Source of the DNA: Chitinophagaceae bacterium
GTDB taxonomy: Bacteria; Bacteroidota; Bacteroidia; Chitinophagales; UBA10324
DNA: 64,000 bases
Assembly (NCBI GenBank): GCA_016704325.1
Contig: JADJAG010000006.1
Coordinates: 62,001-126,000 of the forward strand
Direction: 5' to 3'
Position 1 is the first letter of the stretch. Each line of letters opens with the position of its first letter. The notes under the pieces are model-generated. The model saw only the letters and a program-made list of their open reading frames with translations. It did no database searches and was not told where the DNA came from. Below are positions 19,566 to 28,094 of this stretch, piece by piece. Both the position numbers and the translations under genes were made by a program.

Positions 19566-19746
19566 GGGTGCATGACAAATTGCAATTCTCAGCGATAAAA
19601 TAATACAAGCGCGAAGACGCCAAGACGCCAAAAAAACGTAGCATATTGATCCTTTGTGATTTTCTTCGCGACTTCGCGTCTTGGCGCTAAAAAAGCAAGG
19701 CGCTAAGGTAAACGCTACAGCATTAAGTGCAATTTGTCATAAACCC
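19566..19746. mobile_element. Small non-coding inverted-repeat element A (MITE-like)
   Basis: The 181-base element begins GGGTGCATGACAAATTGCA and ends with its inverted copy TGCAATTTGTCATAAACCC (17 of 19 bases paired). It is bounded by a perfect 8-base direct repeat TATTTGGA at 19558-19565 and 19747-19754, the mark of a transposition event. Inside are GC-rich arms of the AGACGCCAAGACGCC type that partly pair with CGCGTCTTGGCGC near 19675. It encodes no protein, so it must have been moved by a transposase elsewhere. Confidence 0.75.
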
Positions 19747-19783
19747 TATTTGGAAGTGGTATTTTCGAAAATGAATATTTGTT

Positions 19784-19972
19784 ATGACTAAGCAAGAATA
19801 TTACCTGAACGACTTCCACCGCAAACGAAGTAAATCAGCATTAATGGCGATAATCGCATCTAAGGCATGTCCATTGTCATTGGAAGAAATGATTGCACAG
19901 GCAAGAAGATTAACCCCATCAAAGAGCAAGCTTTTGCAGCGGAAAAGCCTGGAAGAAATTAATGGTTGTTAG
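19784..19972 (+). CDS. Small hypothetical protein
   Basis: A 62-residue basic open frame starting MTKQEYYLNDFHRKRSKSAL and ending CysStop. No family is recognised, and there is no signal peptide or membrane segment. It begins 30 bases after the target duplication of element A and its end overlaps a tiny convergent frame. It may be a real small protein or the remnant of one; the short length keeps confidence low. Confidence 0.3.
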   Translation: MTKQEYYLNDFHRKRSKSALMAIIASKACPLSLEEMIAQARRLTPSKSKLLQRKSLEEINGC

Positions 19973-20100
19973 TGCTTTTCTTCAGTAATTATAAGAAAGA
20001 CATCCTGTTTGATTTCTGAATCGGAGTCAAAGTTTAAGTCAGCACATTCAACAAGCTTTAGCGCATTGCTGACTATTTCAATATAGAAAAGTGTAAACAA
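19969..20100 (-). pseudogene. Possible gene fragment, convergent to the small protein
   Basis: A minus-strand frame of 43 codons can be read from TTG at 20100 to a stop at 19969. Its translation (including IEIVSNALKLVECADLNF and QDVFLIITEEKH) looks protein-like in composition, but there is no ATG and nothing upstream. It may be the C-terminal remnant of a lost gene or chance. No family was recognised. Confidence 0.18.
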
Positions 20101-20117
20101 GATTAACCGAACAGGAT

Positions 20118-20444
20118 ATGCAGGACCACCATTTATTAATTCAACAGGAAATCCTGGAGCTTAAAATCGCCTATCAACCCGAAGCCGTGGTAAGCAAGAC
20201 CATCATAGACAAAAAGACAGGCACGGTTACGTTGTTTGCTTTTGATGAAGGTCAAGCATTAAGTGAACATACTGCGCCTTATGATGCCATGGTATATATA
20301 GTAGATGGTTCAGCATTAGTAACTGTGGAAGGCAAAGAAATGACGTTGACGAAGGGGGAGATGGTGATTTTGCCTGCTAATAAACCACATGCATTAAAAG
20401 CCTTAACGCCATACAAAATGTTGCTGGTGATGATCAAGTCTTAA
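20118..20444 (+). CDS. Cupin domain protein
   Basis: A 108-residue single-domain cupin. The sequence shows the two cupin motifs: LSEHTAPYDAMVYIVDGSALVTVEG (motif 1, with one metal-type His) and LTKGEMVILPANKPHAL (motif 2, with His near residue 93). Such small cupins bind a metal or small ligand; the substrate cannot be told from sequence. It appears to be monocistronic. Confidence 0.8.
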   Translation: MQDHHLLIQQEILELKIAYQPEAVVSKTIIDKKTGTVTLFAFDEGQALSEHTAPYDAMVYIVDGSALVTVEGKEMTLTKGEMVILPANKPHALKALTPYKMLLVMIKS

Positions 20445-20596
20445 CTATAGCCGGTTTCAACGCAAATGGTTAACCGCCATAATCAGTCTTTAAAAATTGT
20501 TGTCGACCCCGCAAACGGCAAATGGTATTTTTTTTTGCATTGAAATAATAGTAAGAGTATTATTATTACTGTCCTGTTTAGAACTAAAACTTTATC

Positions 20597-21376
20597 ATGA
20601 ACCTAAGTTTTTTATTACGTACGGAAGCATGGCAGATCGCTCTTTTGCTTTTTGTTTTTATGATACTGTTCATTTGGGTTGGCAGAATAATTGGCAACCG
20701 GGTGCGTATAAATGGAAAGGAAAATGACAAATTTTCGGAAACCTCGGGGTTGACCGGTCTCCTGTTTTTTTTGCTGGCATTTACCTTTGGTATGAGTGGA
20801 AGCCGCTATGATGCACGCAGGCAAATAGTAATAGAAGAAGCTAATGACATAGGTACGGCAATCTTGCGTGCAGATTTGTATCCTGATTCAATACGTCAAT
20901 TATTTCGGAACGACTTTAAAGAATATGTGGAAGCACGTGTAACTTATTATGAAGTAGGTGCCGATGTGCAAGGGGTGATGGATGCGCATGCTCTCTCGCA
21001 GGCCATTTCAGAAAGATTATGGATACGTGCAAGTAACCTGGCGAAGGATCCGGCAAACCTTGCTGCCACACAACAAATGATCCCGGCATTGAACACGATG
21101 ATAGATGTAACCACTTCAAGGTTGGCAGGTGAGAAAGCAAAAGTACCGGAGAGCATCCTGCTGATGCTTTTTTTCCTTGCATTAATCAGTGCCTTTTACG
21201 GTGGTTACACGGCCGGCCGAAAAGGTGCTATTGATTGGCTGGTGGAAGTAGGTTTCTGCCTGCTTGTTTGCCTGGTGGTTTTATTCACGTTGGATTTGGA
21301 CCGCCCCCGCAGAGGATTTGTGACTATGGAAGGCCCCCATCAAACTATCGTGGAGCTGAGGGAAATGTTTAAATAA
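20597..21376 (+). CDS. DUF4239-type bestrophin-like membrane protein
   Basis: A 259-residue membrane protein with two N-terminal hydrophobic segments (about 11-33 and 52-70) and two C-terminal ones (about 183-200 and 211-230). Between them is a soluble helical region. Length, topology and motifs such as FSETSGLTGLLFFLLAFTFGMS and YDARRQIVIEEANDIGTA fit the DUF4239 (bestrophin-like) family, possibly ion channels. Function is inferred only. It lies 92 bases before the sulfatase gene and could be cotranscribed. Confidence 0.7.
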   Translation: MNLSFLLRTEAWQIALLLFVFMILFIWVGRIIGNRVRINGKENDKFSETSGLTGLLFFLLAFTFGMSGSRYDARRQIVIEEANDIGTAILRADLYPDSIRQLFRNDFKEYVEARVTYYEVGADVQGVMDAHALSQAISERLWIRASNLAKDPANLAATQQMIPALNTMIDVTTSRLAGEKAKVPESILLMLFFLALISAFYGGYTAGRKGAIDWLVEVGFCLLVCLVVLFTLDLDRPRRGFVTMEGPHQTIVELREMFK

Positions 21377-21468
21377 GCCGATTCTCAGACAGTATTGATG
21401 ATCGGTTGCAAAATCACTTTTATTGCCTGGAAATAAATACATTTACAAATTGTTTTTAACCAAACTAT

Positions 21469-23853
21469 ATGAAATTCAAAAACTCATTTGCTGCCATTCT
21501 ATTAATTGCTGCAGTAGTTACTGTCAGTTGCAATCAACCAACACAAAAGGAAAGCACTGTTAATGCACCCGCATCCGGAGAATTTGACCGAAGCATTCTT
21601 CCTATTAAGGAACCTACTTATCCTGCCATCACAGAGTTGGATGCGCGTAATGCGAAGGCACCTCCACGATTTGATGTGACGGCTCCTGAGAAAGCGCCAA
21701 ACATTGTTATTGTGTTAATTGATGACATTGGATTTGGTCATTCCAGTGCATTCGGCGGACCTATCAATATGCCAACGGCTGAAAAGCTCGCTTCCAACGG
21801 ACTGAAGTACAACCGTTTTCATACCACAGCCCTGTGTTCACCCACACGCACGGCTTTGCTTACCGGGTATAATCATCATTCCAATAATGCAGGTGCTATT
21901 ATGGAAGTGGCTACTGCTTTTCCGGGCAACACCGGTATCCGTCCGCAAAGCATCACCACGATTGCTGAAGTGCTTAGGATGAATGGTTACAGTACGGCAG
22001 CATTTGGGAAGTACCATGAAACACCACCCTGGGAAGGATCCGTATCCGGCCCTTACGACCGTTGGCCCACCGGCTCAGGATTTGATAAGTTCTATGGATT
22101 TATCGGCGGAGAAACCAACCAATGGCATCCAATGGTATATGATGGTACTACACGCGTGTATCCTAAAGTGGATGATCCCGGTTATCACTTCACCACGGAT
22201 ATGACGGATCAGGCATTGGCGTGGATGAATACACAACAATCACTTACGCCTGAGAAGCCATTTTATATGTACTTCGCTACGGGTGCAACCCATGCTCCGC
22301 ATCATGCTCCAAAAGAATACATCGACAAATACAAAGGCAAATTCAGCCAGGGATGGGATAAATTGAGGGAGGAAACGCTGGCTAAACAAAAGGCATTGGG
22401 CGTAGTACCGGAAAATACGGTGCTGGCACCGAAGCCTGCCGATATAAAAGACTGGGACAAACTTACCGCCGATGAAAAGAGATTGTTTGAAAGACAGATG
22501 GAGATATTTGCCGGTTTTGGAGAACATACCGATCATGAGGTAGCAAGACTGGTATCAGCATTGGAGGAAAGAGGGGAGATGGAAAATACGGTGTTCATTT
22601 ATATCATTGGTGATAATGGATCGAGCGCTGAAGGCGGCATGATTGGCATGTATAATGAGAACACCTATTTCAACGGCGTACAGGAAACGTTGGATATGCA
22701 ACTGACACGTATCAATGAATTAGGAACAGAACATACTTACAATCACTTCGCAGCGGGATGGGCAGTAGCAGGAAATACACCCTTCACCTGGACAAAACAA
22801 ATTGCTTCTAACTTTGGTGGTACCCGCAATGGCATGATTATGCATTGGCCGGCCGGCATTCAATCAAAGAATGAAGTACGTTCTCAGTTTCATCATGTAA
22901 TTGACATTGCCCCCACTATTTATGAAGCAGCAGGATTGCCTGCACCCAAAATGGTGAATGGAATTGAACAACGACCTATGGAAGGTGTCAGCATGGTCTA
23001 TTCATTTAATAATCCGGCTGCTCCTGATGTCCGGACCACTCAATATTTTGAAATGATTGGTAACCGGGCCATCTATCATGAAGGGTGGTTTGCCGGTACC
23101 ATTCATAAAGCGCCATGGGAAGCTGCGCCACGAAGACCTTTAGCGGAAGATGTATGGGAGCTATACAATGTGACTGAAGATTTCAGCCAGGCAAATAACC
23201 TGGCAGAGAAAAATCCGGAGAAGCTGGAAGAGCTGAAAAAGAAATTCATGGAGGAAGCGGTGAAGTACAATGTATTGCCCATCGACGACCGCAGCATTGA
23301 GCGATTCGACCCGGTGATTGCAGGACGGCCTGATCTGATGAACGGCCGCACTAAATTGATTCTCTATGAAGGCGCAAAAGGAATACCGGAGAATGCCTTT
23401 ATCAATGTAAAGAATACATCACTCAGCATCACTGCTGAGGTGGAAGTACCTGCAAATGCAAGCGGAGTCATTTTGTGCCAGGGGGGTGATTTTGGAGGAT
23501 GGTCTTTTTACATCATAGATGGTAAACCTTCCTATACCTATAATTGGGTAGGGCTTGAATTTTACACAGTCAGTTCCACACAGAAATTGGCACCGGGTAA
23601 GCATACCCTCACTTTCGATTTCGCCTATGACGGCGGACGAGGTGGCGGAGGCACAGGTACTATTTCTGCAGATGGAAATAAAATTGCAGAGCAAAAGATT
23701 GCAAAAACCAACAGCAATACGTTTGGTATTGATGAATCGGCTGATGTAGGTACTGATGAGAATACGCCGGTAACTCCGGTGTATGCACGGAAGGAAAAAT
23801 TTACTGGCAAGATTAATAAGGTAACGGTAGAAACATTTGCCGCCAAGAAGTAA
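21469..23853 (+). CDS. Lipoprotein arylsulfatase
   Basis: A 794-residue sulfatase. The N-terminal signal ends in a lipobox with Cys21 (VTVSC). The catalytic signature CSPTR at 123-127 supplies the cysteine that is converted to formylglycine, and metal-binding Asp85/Asp86 lie in IVLIDDIGFG. The core is of the long AtsA type, with a C-terminal beta domain from about residue 640. It would act in the periplasm or at the surface on sulfate esters; the substrate is unknown. It needs a formylglycine-maturing enzyme not seen in this window. A strong terminator follows. Confidence 0.92.
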   Translation: MKFKNSFAAILLIAAVVTVSCNQPTQKESTVNAPASGEFDRSILPIKEPTYPAITELDARNAKAPPRFDVTAPEKAPNIVIVLIDDIGFGHSSAFGGPINMPTAEKLASNGLKYNRFHTTALCSPTRTALLTGYNHHSNNAGAIMEVATAFPGNTGIRPQSITTIAEVLRMNGYSTAAFGKYHETPPWEGSVSGPYDRWPTGSGFDKFYGFIGGETNQWHPMVYDGTTRVYPKVDDPGYHFTTDMTDQALAWMNTQQSLTPEKPFYMYFATGATHAPHHAPKEYIDKYKGKFSQGWDKLREETLAKQKALGVVPENTVLAPKPADIKDWDKLTADEKRLFERQMEIFAGFGEHTDHEVARLVSALEERGEMENTVFIYIIGDNGSSAEGGMIGMYNENTYFNGVQETLDMQLTRINELGTEHTYNHFAAGWAVAGNTPFTWTKQIASNFGGTRNGMIMHWPAGIQSKNEVRSQFHHVIDIAPTIYEAAGLPAPKMVNGIEQRPMEGVSMVYSFNNPAAPDVRTTQYFEMIGNRAIYHEGWFAGTIHKAPWEAAPRRPLAEDVWELYNVTEDFSQANNLAEKNPEKLEELKKKFMEEAVKYNVLPIDDRSIERFDPVIAGRPDLMNGRTKLILYEGAKGIPENAFINVKNTSLSITAEVEVPANASGVILCQGGDFGGWSFYIIDGKPSYTYNWVGLEFYTVSSTQKLAPGKHTLTFDFAYDGGRGGGGTGTISADGNKIAEQKIAKTNSNTFGIDESADVGTDENTPVTPVYARKEKFTGKINKVTVETFAAKK

Positions 23854-23873
23854 AATTGTTTTTTGAACTTGAA

Positions 23874-23905
23874 ACGGTCACCTGGTTAGGTGACCGTTTT
23901 TTTTT
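23874..23905 (+). terminator. Rho-independent terminator after the sulfatase gene
   Basis: A perfect 9-bp stem ACGGTCACC/GGTGACCGT (23874-23882 and 23889-23897) with a 6-base loop is followed by a run of nine T. It lies 21 bases after the sulfatase stop. The remaining stretch up to 24173 shows nothing recognisable. Confidence 0.9.
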
Positions 23906-24173
23906 GCAGGCATCCGATATTGATAGCATGAAGCTTTGGATTATTTGGAATTCAAGTTATTCATCTATGCACATCGCTGATTTGAAAAGGAAATCGATCA
24001 ACCGGTTTTTTACCGGCAATAATATCAGCATTCCCTTTTAGCAAAATCGTATGGTTGTTCTTTCCTGCATCAGGATATCAAAAGAAATATCAGGAACAAC
24101 TAAACGGTACAATATGATACTAGAGATATCAGGAAGCAGGTGGTCAGGCAATGGACTCCTTATGAAGCAAATG

Positions 24174-24872
24174 TTATTTGACAGGCTTCTCTGAATCAGC
24201 ACCTTCATCTACCGGTGCATCGCCATCATCATCCACATCATCCATTTCATCTTCCGGATCTGCATCATCAGGTGATTCAGAGACAGCACTTGCTTCTTCA
24301 ACCGGATCTGCTTCCTCAGTAGTATCCAGAGATGAAACCACTTTAGCTGCATCAGCACCCGGAACAAGAGGTATTTCTGCGTTCTGTTTCCCGGGATTCT
24401 TCAATTCTTCCTGCATTTGCCTGGATGGTGCCCATTGGCCATGTTCTTTATCAAGGATGTTTTCAACCTGCATTACGAATAGCGATTCGCGGTTGATGTC
24501 AGGCAGTCCATAAGGGCCTACATAGAAATTATAGTAATAGATTTCACGTTTCAATTCTTCATTTGTACGGCGATAGGTGACCCATAGTTCGAAGTAATTA
24601 AATGTTTTTAATCCGGTGGTAAGAATGGCTACAATCGCCGAAATCGTGACAACAATCATCTTGGTTTGTACAGAAATGTCCACGTTTATAAAATCAAGTT
24701 TAATCGGGATGCTGTCCAATGCTGCTATTACCGGCGTTAGTGCCGACAGAATGATCAAAGCCCATTGGTATTTTCTGTATTTATCCTTGTTCTCTGCAGC
24801 TTTCTTTGAATAGTAATTCATCTGGTCTTCGTAGCGATTCTTCAGGTAGTCTTCGAAGTTGGTCTTATTCAT
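24174..24872 (-). CDS. DUF4231-type two-helix membrane protein with acidic tail
   Basis: A 232-residue protein, starting at ATG 24872 (MNKTNFEDYLKNRYEDQMNY). A more upstream start would read into a neighbouring repeat element. It has an N-terminal helix, two membrane segments (about 36-52 and 72-93) and a C-terminal helix with YRRTNEELKREIYYYN, matching DUF4231. That family appears related to SLATT two-helix effectors found in bacterial conflict systems. The last 60 residues are strongly acidic (D/E-rich) and low complexity. It is divergent from the patatin-PGDYG-TPR operon. Confidence 0.7.
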   Translation of the reverse strand: MNKTNFEDYLKNRYEDQMNYYSKKAAENKDKYRKYQWALIILSALTPVIAALDSIPIKLDFINVDISVQTKMIVVTISAIVAILTTGLKTFNYFELWVTYRRTNEELKREIYYYNFYVGPYGLPDINRESLFVMQVENILDKEHGQWAPSRQMQEELKNPGKQNAEIPLVPGADAAKVVSSLDTTEEADPVEEASAVSESPDDADPEDEMDDVDDDGDAPVDEGADSEKPVK

Positions 24873-24955
24873 AAGGTGCTTTTTTGTTAGCGAGAATGGA
24901 ATGTGCCAACAATATAGTAAGAATTGTTCTTTATGTAATGCAATAGACAATGGAA

Positions 24956-25184
24956 GGGTGCATATCAAATTGTCGCTGCTCATGCTATTATCTTAAAAAT
25001 GGACTTCTAAAACCAGCACGCAAAGGACGCCAAGCTCGCAGCGCTGGATTAAGAAGTTTTTCTTTGCGGGCATTGCGACCTTTGCGATACAAACAATCCA
25101 AATGAAACATGATCTTTTTTTGAAGAACAGTTCCATATAACTAAATATTTAGACAGAGCTTGCGCGTCAATTTGGTATGCAACT
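24956..25184. mobile_element. Small non-coding inverted-repeat element B (MITE-like)
   Basis: Ends GGGTGCATATCAAATTG (24956-24972) and CAATTTGGTATGCAACT (25168-25184) pair at 14 of 17 positions and match the ends of element A. The inside has ACGCAAAGGACGCCAAG-type arms and GACCTTTGCG, as in element A. The flanks share only AATGG, so no clean target duplication remains and the copy is probably old. It occupies about half of the divergent control region between the DUF4231 and patatin genes. Confidence 0.55.
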
Positions 25185-25320
25185 TTAATGGCGGTCTTGA
25201 AATGTTCCCGGAATACCTGTCTAACTTAAGCGTGATAAGAATGGCATTATTAATACTATCTTGATGCTCCTGACTAACTTAGCGTAACAAATTTTCTGAA
25301 ATCAAAAGCCAAATCAATCA

Positions 25321-26460
25321 ATGAACTTACTCACAAGGCTTACTACTCCTGGTCCAAAGCGCATACTTGCACTCGATGGTGGTGGTATAAAGGGTGCAAT
25401 GACACTTGGATTTCTAAAACGAATAGAGGACATTTTAAGAGTCCGTCATAACAACAGTAAACTTTTGCTTTCCGATTATTTTGACCTCATTGGTGGAACC
25501 AGCACCGGATCAATCATTGCCGCACTACTGGCAGTTGGTAAAACGGTGGAAGAAGTTCAGCTCATGTACCAGGATATGGGAGGAGAGATTTTTGATGACA
25601 GGATTAAATTTAATCCATTGGGCTTGTTTGCGCCTAAATTCAAATCGAAGCCACTCAAGGAAAGACTGGAATTGGAATTCGGTGATATGCGGATCGACAG
25701 CGAAAAAATCCGCACCGGTTTATGCATTGTTACAAAAAGACTGGATACAGGTGGAACATGGCCCATCATCAATCATCCGGGAGCTAAATATTTTAAAGAT
25801 AACAGGGATATATTGCTCCGCGATGCCGTACGGGCCAGCACTGCTGCACCTTCTTATTTTGAACCGGAGAAGCTAAGGGTTAAAATTGACCAGGAAGGAA
25901 TATTTGTTGATGGTGGCGTAAGCAGCGCCAACAACCCTGCCTTGTATATGTTTATGATGACACAGTTAACAGGTTTTCCTTTTCATTGGAAGTCAGGTAA
26001 AGAAAACATCCTGTTGGTGTCGTGCGGCACGGGAGCATCACGTCCAAGGTATACTGCCGATCAGATAGATTCATTTCTGCAGGCTAAGCTTTGGGCGGAA
26101 AGTTCTATCGCAGGAATGATGAGCGATGCGCATACGCTAAACCAGATTATGCTGCAATCTATTTCCTATTCGCCAACCAAAATTAAGATTGACAGCGAGA
26201 TAGGAGATATGCAACAAGATCTGATCTCTAAAGAACCATTGCTTTCCTATCTGCGCTACGACTTGAAGTTTGAAGACAAGGAAATTGATCTATATCCTCC
26301 AATCAGAAAAATTATGGATGACAATAATGTTTCTGTGACTGATATCAGGCAAATGGATAATGCGAAAAATAGAATGGTGTTAGCAAGAATTGGTGTGGCA
26401 GCTGCCGCAATTAAAGTGGATGCATTGCATTTTGATCCCTTGTTCGATGTAAATAACTGA
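25321..26460 (+). CDS. Patatin-like phospholipase
   Basis: A 379-residue cytoplasmic lipid hydrolase of the patatin family. The oxyanion loop DGGGIKGA is at 19-26, the nucleophile motif GTSTG is at 59-63 (Ser61) and the catalytic aspartate is in DGG (Asp197). No signal peptide is seen. Patatins of this bacterial type often serve as membrane-damaging effectors in anti-phage systems such as CBASS (CapV), but some have metabolic roles. Its stop overlaps the start of the PGDYG gene (ATGA pattern), so the two are translationally coupled. Confidence 0.9.
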   Translation: MNLLTRLTTPGPKRILALDGGGIKGAMTLGFLKRIEDILRVRHNNSKLLLSDYFDLIGGTSTGSIIAALLAVGKTVEEVQLMYQDMGGEIFDDRIKFNPLGLFAPKFKSKPLKERLELEFGDMRIDSEKIRTGLCIVTKRLDTGGTWPIINHPGAKYFKDNRDILLRDAVRASTAAPSYFEPEKLRVKIDQEGIFVDGGVSSANNPALYMFMMTQLTGFPFHWKSGKENILLVSCGTGASRPRYTADQIDSFLQAKLWAESSIAGMMSDAHTLNQIMLQSISYSPTKIKIDSEIGDMQQDLISKEPLLSYLRYDLKFEDKEIDLYPPIRKIMDDNNVSVTDIRQMDNAKNRMVLARIGVAAAAIKVDALHFDPLFDVNN

Positions 26461-26708
26461 TGATGCTGAAATTTAAGAAAGGTCAGAAGCCAACATACCC
26501 GTTTAACCGGGCCATAAAGAAACCAATACCCGTTGAATGTTATCAGCTGCATGAACCGTTTGAAGTAGAGACAATGGAAGGTACCCTGAAAGGCAAGGCC
26601 GGAGATTGGCTGATGGTAGGCATTCATGGTGAAATGTATCCCATAGCGGCAGAAATTTTTGAAAAGACATATGACCTTGTCAGGGAAACAGGAAGGTTTA
26701 TGCGATAA
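26460..26708 (+). CDS. PGDYG-type small protein
   Basis: An 82-residue soluble protein. The segment LKGKAGDWLMVGIHGEMYPI followed by FEKTYDL fits the PGDYG family, here with AGDW in place of the PGDY core. The family has no known function; similar small folds occur beside toxins and effectors. The start codon overlaps the patatin stop, and a second ATG follows immediately. Its tight coupling to patatin suggests a partner or regulator role, which is inference. Confidence 0.65.
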   Translation: MMLKFKKGQKPTYPFNRAIKKPIPVECYQLHEPFEVETMEGTLKGKAGDWLMVGIHGEMYPIAAEIFEKTYDLVRETGRFMR

Positions 26709-26785
26709 ATAATGATGAGATAATAGAATTTACCTGATGCTACTTCTGTCATTAATAAAATCAATAAATCAATCAAACAATAACT

Positions 26786-28045
26786 ATGGCTGAAAAAACA
26801 TGTTTTGTAGTGATGGGTTATGGCGAGAAGACTGACTTCGCTACCGGCCGTAAACTGGATCTTAATAAAACGTATGAGTACCTCATTAAACCTGTTGTAG
26901 AAGGCTTAGGAATCAAATGTATCCGGAGCGATGAGATTATTCATTCAGGGGTAATTGATGTGGTGATGTATAAATGGCTCCTTGATGCCGATTTGGTAAT
27001 TGCCGATATCTCCACCAGCAATGTGAATGCAGTGTATGAACTGGGAGTCAGGCATGTGTTGAAACCCAATTCAACCATCATCATGGCCGAAAGCCAGTTA
27101 AAGTTTCCATTCGACTTGAATCATATCACACTCATGCACTACGAACATTTGGGCACGGATATAGGAATGAGTACGGTAGTGAAATTTACCAAACAGTTAA
27201 AGGAGAAAATTGAAGCAGTGATGCAATCCGGTGATGTGGACAGCCCTGTTTATACTTACCTCAACGGATTGAAACCACCGTCGATAAATGCGAATGCACA
27301 GTCAATTTCTGCTCCTGCCGATGCCGGAAGTTCGCCCGATCCGGTTGCAATGGTTACGCTTTCAGCGTTAATGAAAGCAGCTGAAGATGCGAAGGAAAGT
27401 GGTAACTACCTGACTGCTGTTGCACTGTTTAATTCAGCAAAGGCCTTAGACCCTAACAGCGACCTGATCGCGCAACGCCTTGCTTTGTGTACTTACAAAT
27501 CGAAAAGCCCTGATCCCATGGCAGCCTTGCTCGCGGCAGAGAAGATATTGATTCCATTGAATCCTGAGATTACCACAGATGTGGAGACACTGGGATTATG
27601 CGGCGCCATCAACAAGCGATTGTATGAATTGACAACGGAAAAAAAATACCTCGTAAAGGCATTGGATTTTTACGGCCGGGGATATACGCTAAAGCAGGAT
27701 TACTACAATGGAATTAATGTAGCCTACCTCTATAATGTTGCTGCAGAAATCGCAAACGAAGAGGAGGAAAGAATTGCTTATCGTTTTTTTGCAAAGAAGA
27801 TCCGGTTGGAAGTAATAGACCTTTGCAATATGCTTATCAACGATCCCAACTTTGCAGACCGATCTGACAGGGAGTGGATTGTACTTACACTGGCAGAAGG
27901 TTATTTCGGAACAGGTAACATGGATCGCTATAATAAAACTATTGCTGATATAGAAGAAAAGGCTGCAGCCGGAACAGCGTTCAAAGGTAGTTTTAACAGG
28001 AGCTCATTTGATGAACAGATGGCAAAGCTGAAATTGATCTTATAG
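26786..28045 (+). CDS. NDT/TIR-like sensor domain fused to TRAFs-binding (DUF4071) TPR region
   Basis: A 419-residue soluble protein. Residues 4-110 form a Rossmann-like domain (FVVMGYG, then DADLVIADIST at 67-77 and NAVYELGVRH at 81-90) resembling nucleoside 2-deoxyribosyltransferase/TIR-like folds, with Glu85 as the possible catalytic residue. From about 190 the protein is alpha-helical with TPR-like repeats (SGNYLTAVALFNSAKALDPNSD). I recognise this as the TRAFs-binding/DUF4071 region also present in the eukaryotic ASK1 kinases. It follows the PGDYG gene by 77 bases in the same operon. Nucleotide sensing or hydrolysis is inferred. Confidence 0.7.
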   Translation: MAEKTCFVVMGYGEKTDFATGRKLDLNKTYEYLIKPVVEGLGIKCIRSDEIIHSGVIDVVMYKWLLDADLVIADISTSNVNAVYELGVRHVLKPNSTIIMAESQLKFPFDLNHITLMHYEHLGTDIGMSTVVKFTKQLKEKIEAVMQSGDVDSPVYTYLNGLKPPSINANAQSISAPADAGSSPDPVAMVTLSALMKAAEDAKESGNYLTAVALFNSAKALDPNSDLIAQRLALCTYKSKSPDPMAALLAAEKILIPLNPEITTDVETLGLCGAINKRLYELTTEKKYLVKALDFYGRGYTLKQDYYNGINVAYLYNVAAEIANEEEERIAYRFFAKKIRLEVIDLCNMLINDPNFADRSDREWIVLTLAEGYFGTGNMDRYNKTIADIEEKAAAGTAFKGSFNRSSFDEQMAKLKLIL

Positions 28046-28094
28046 AATTGGAAGCAGATAATTAATGGTCTGATTTTTTTGAAGAAAAAATTTC

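Noticed and set aside
24948..25193. Target duplication for element B
   Set aside because: Only AATGG is shared by CAATGGAA and TAATGGCG, which is too little to claim.
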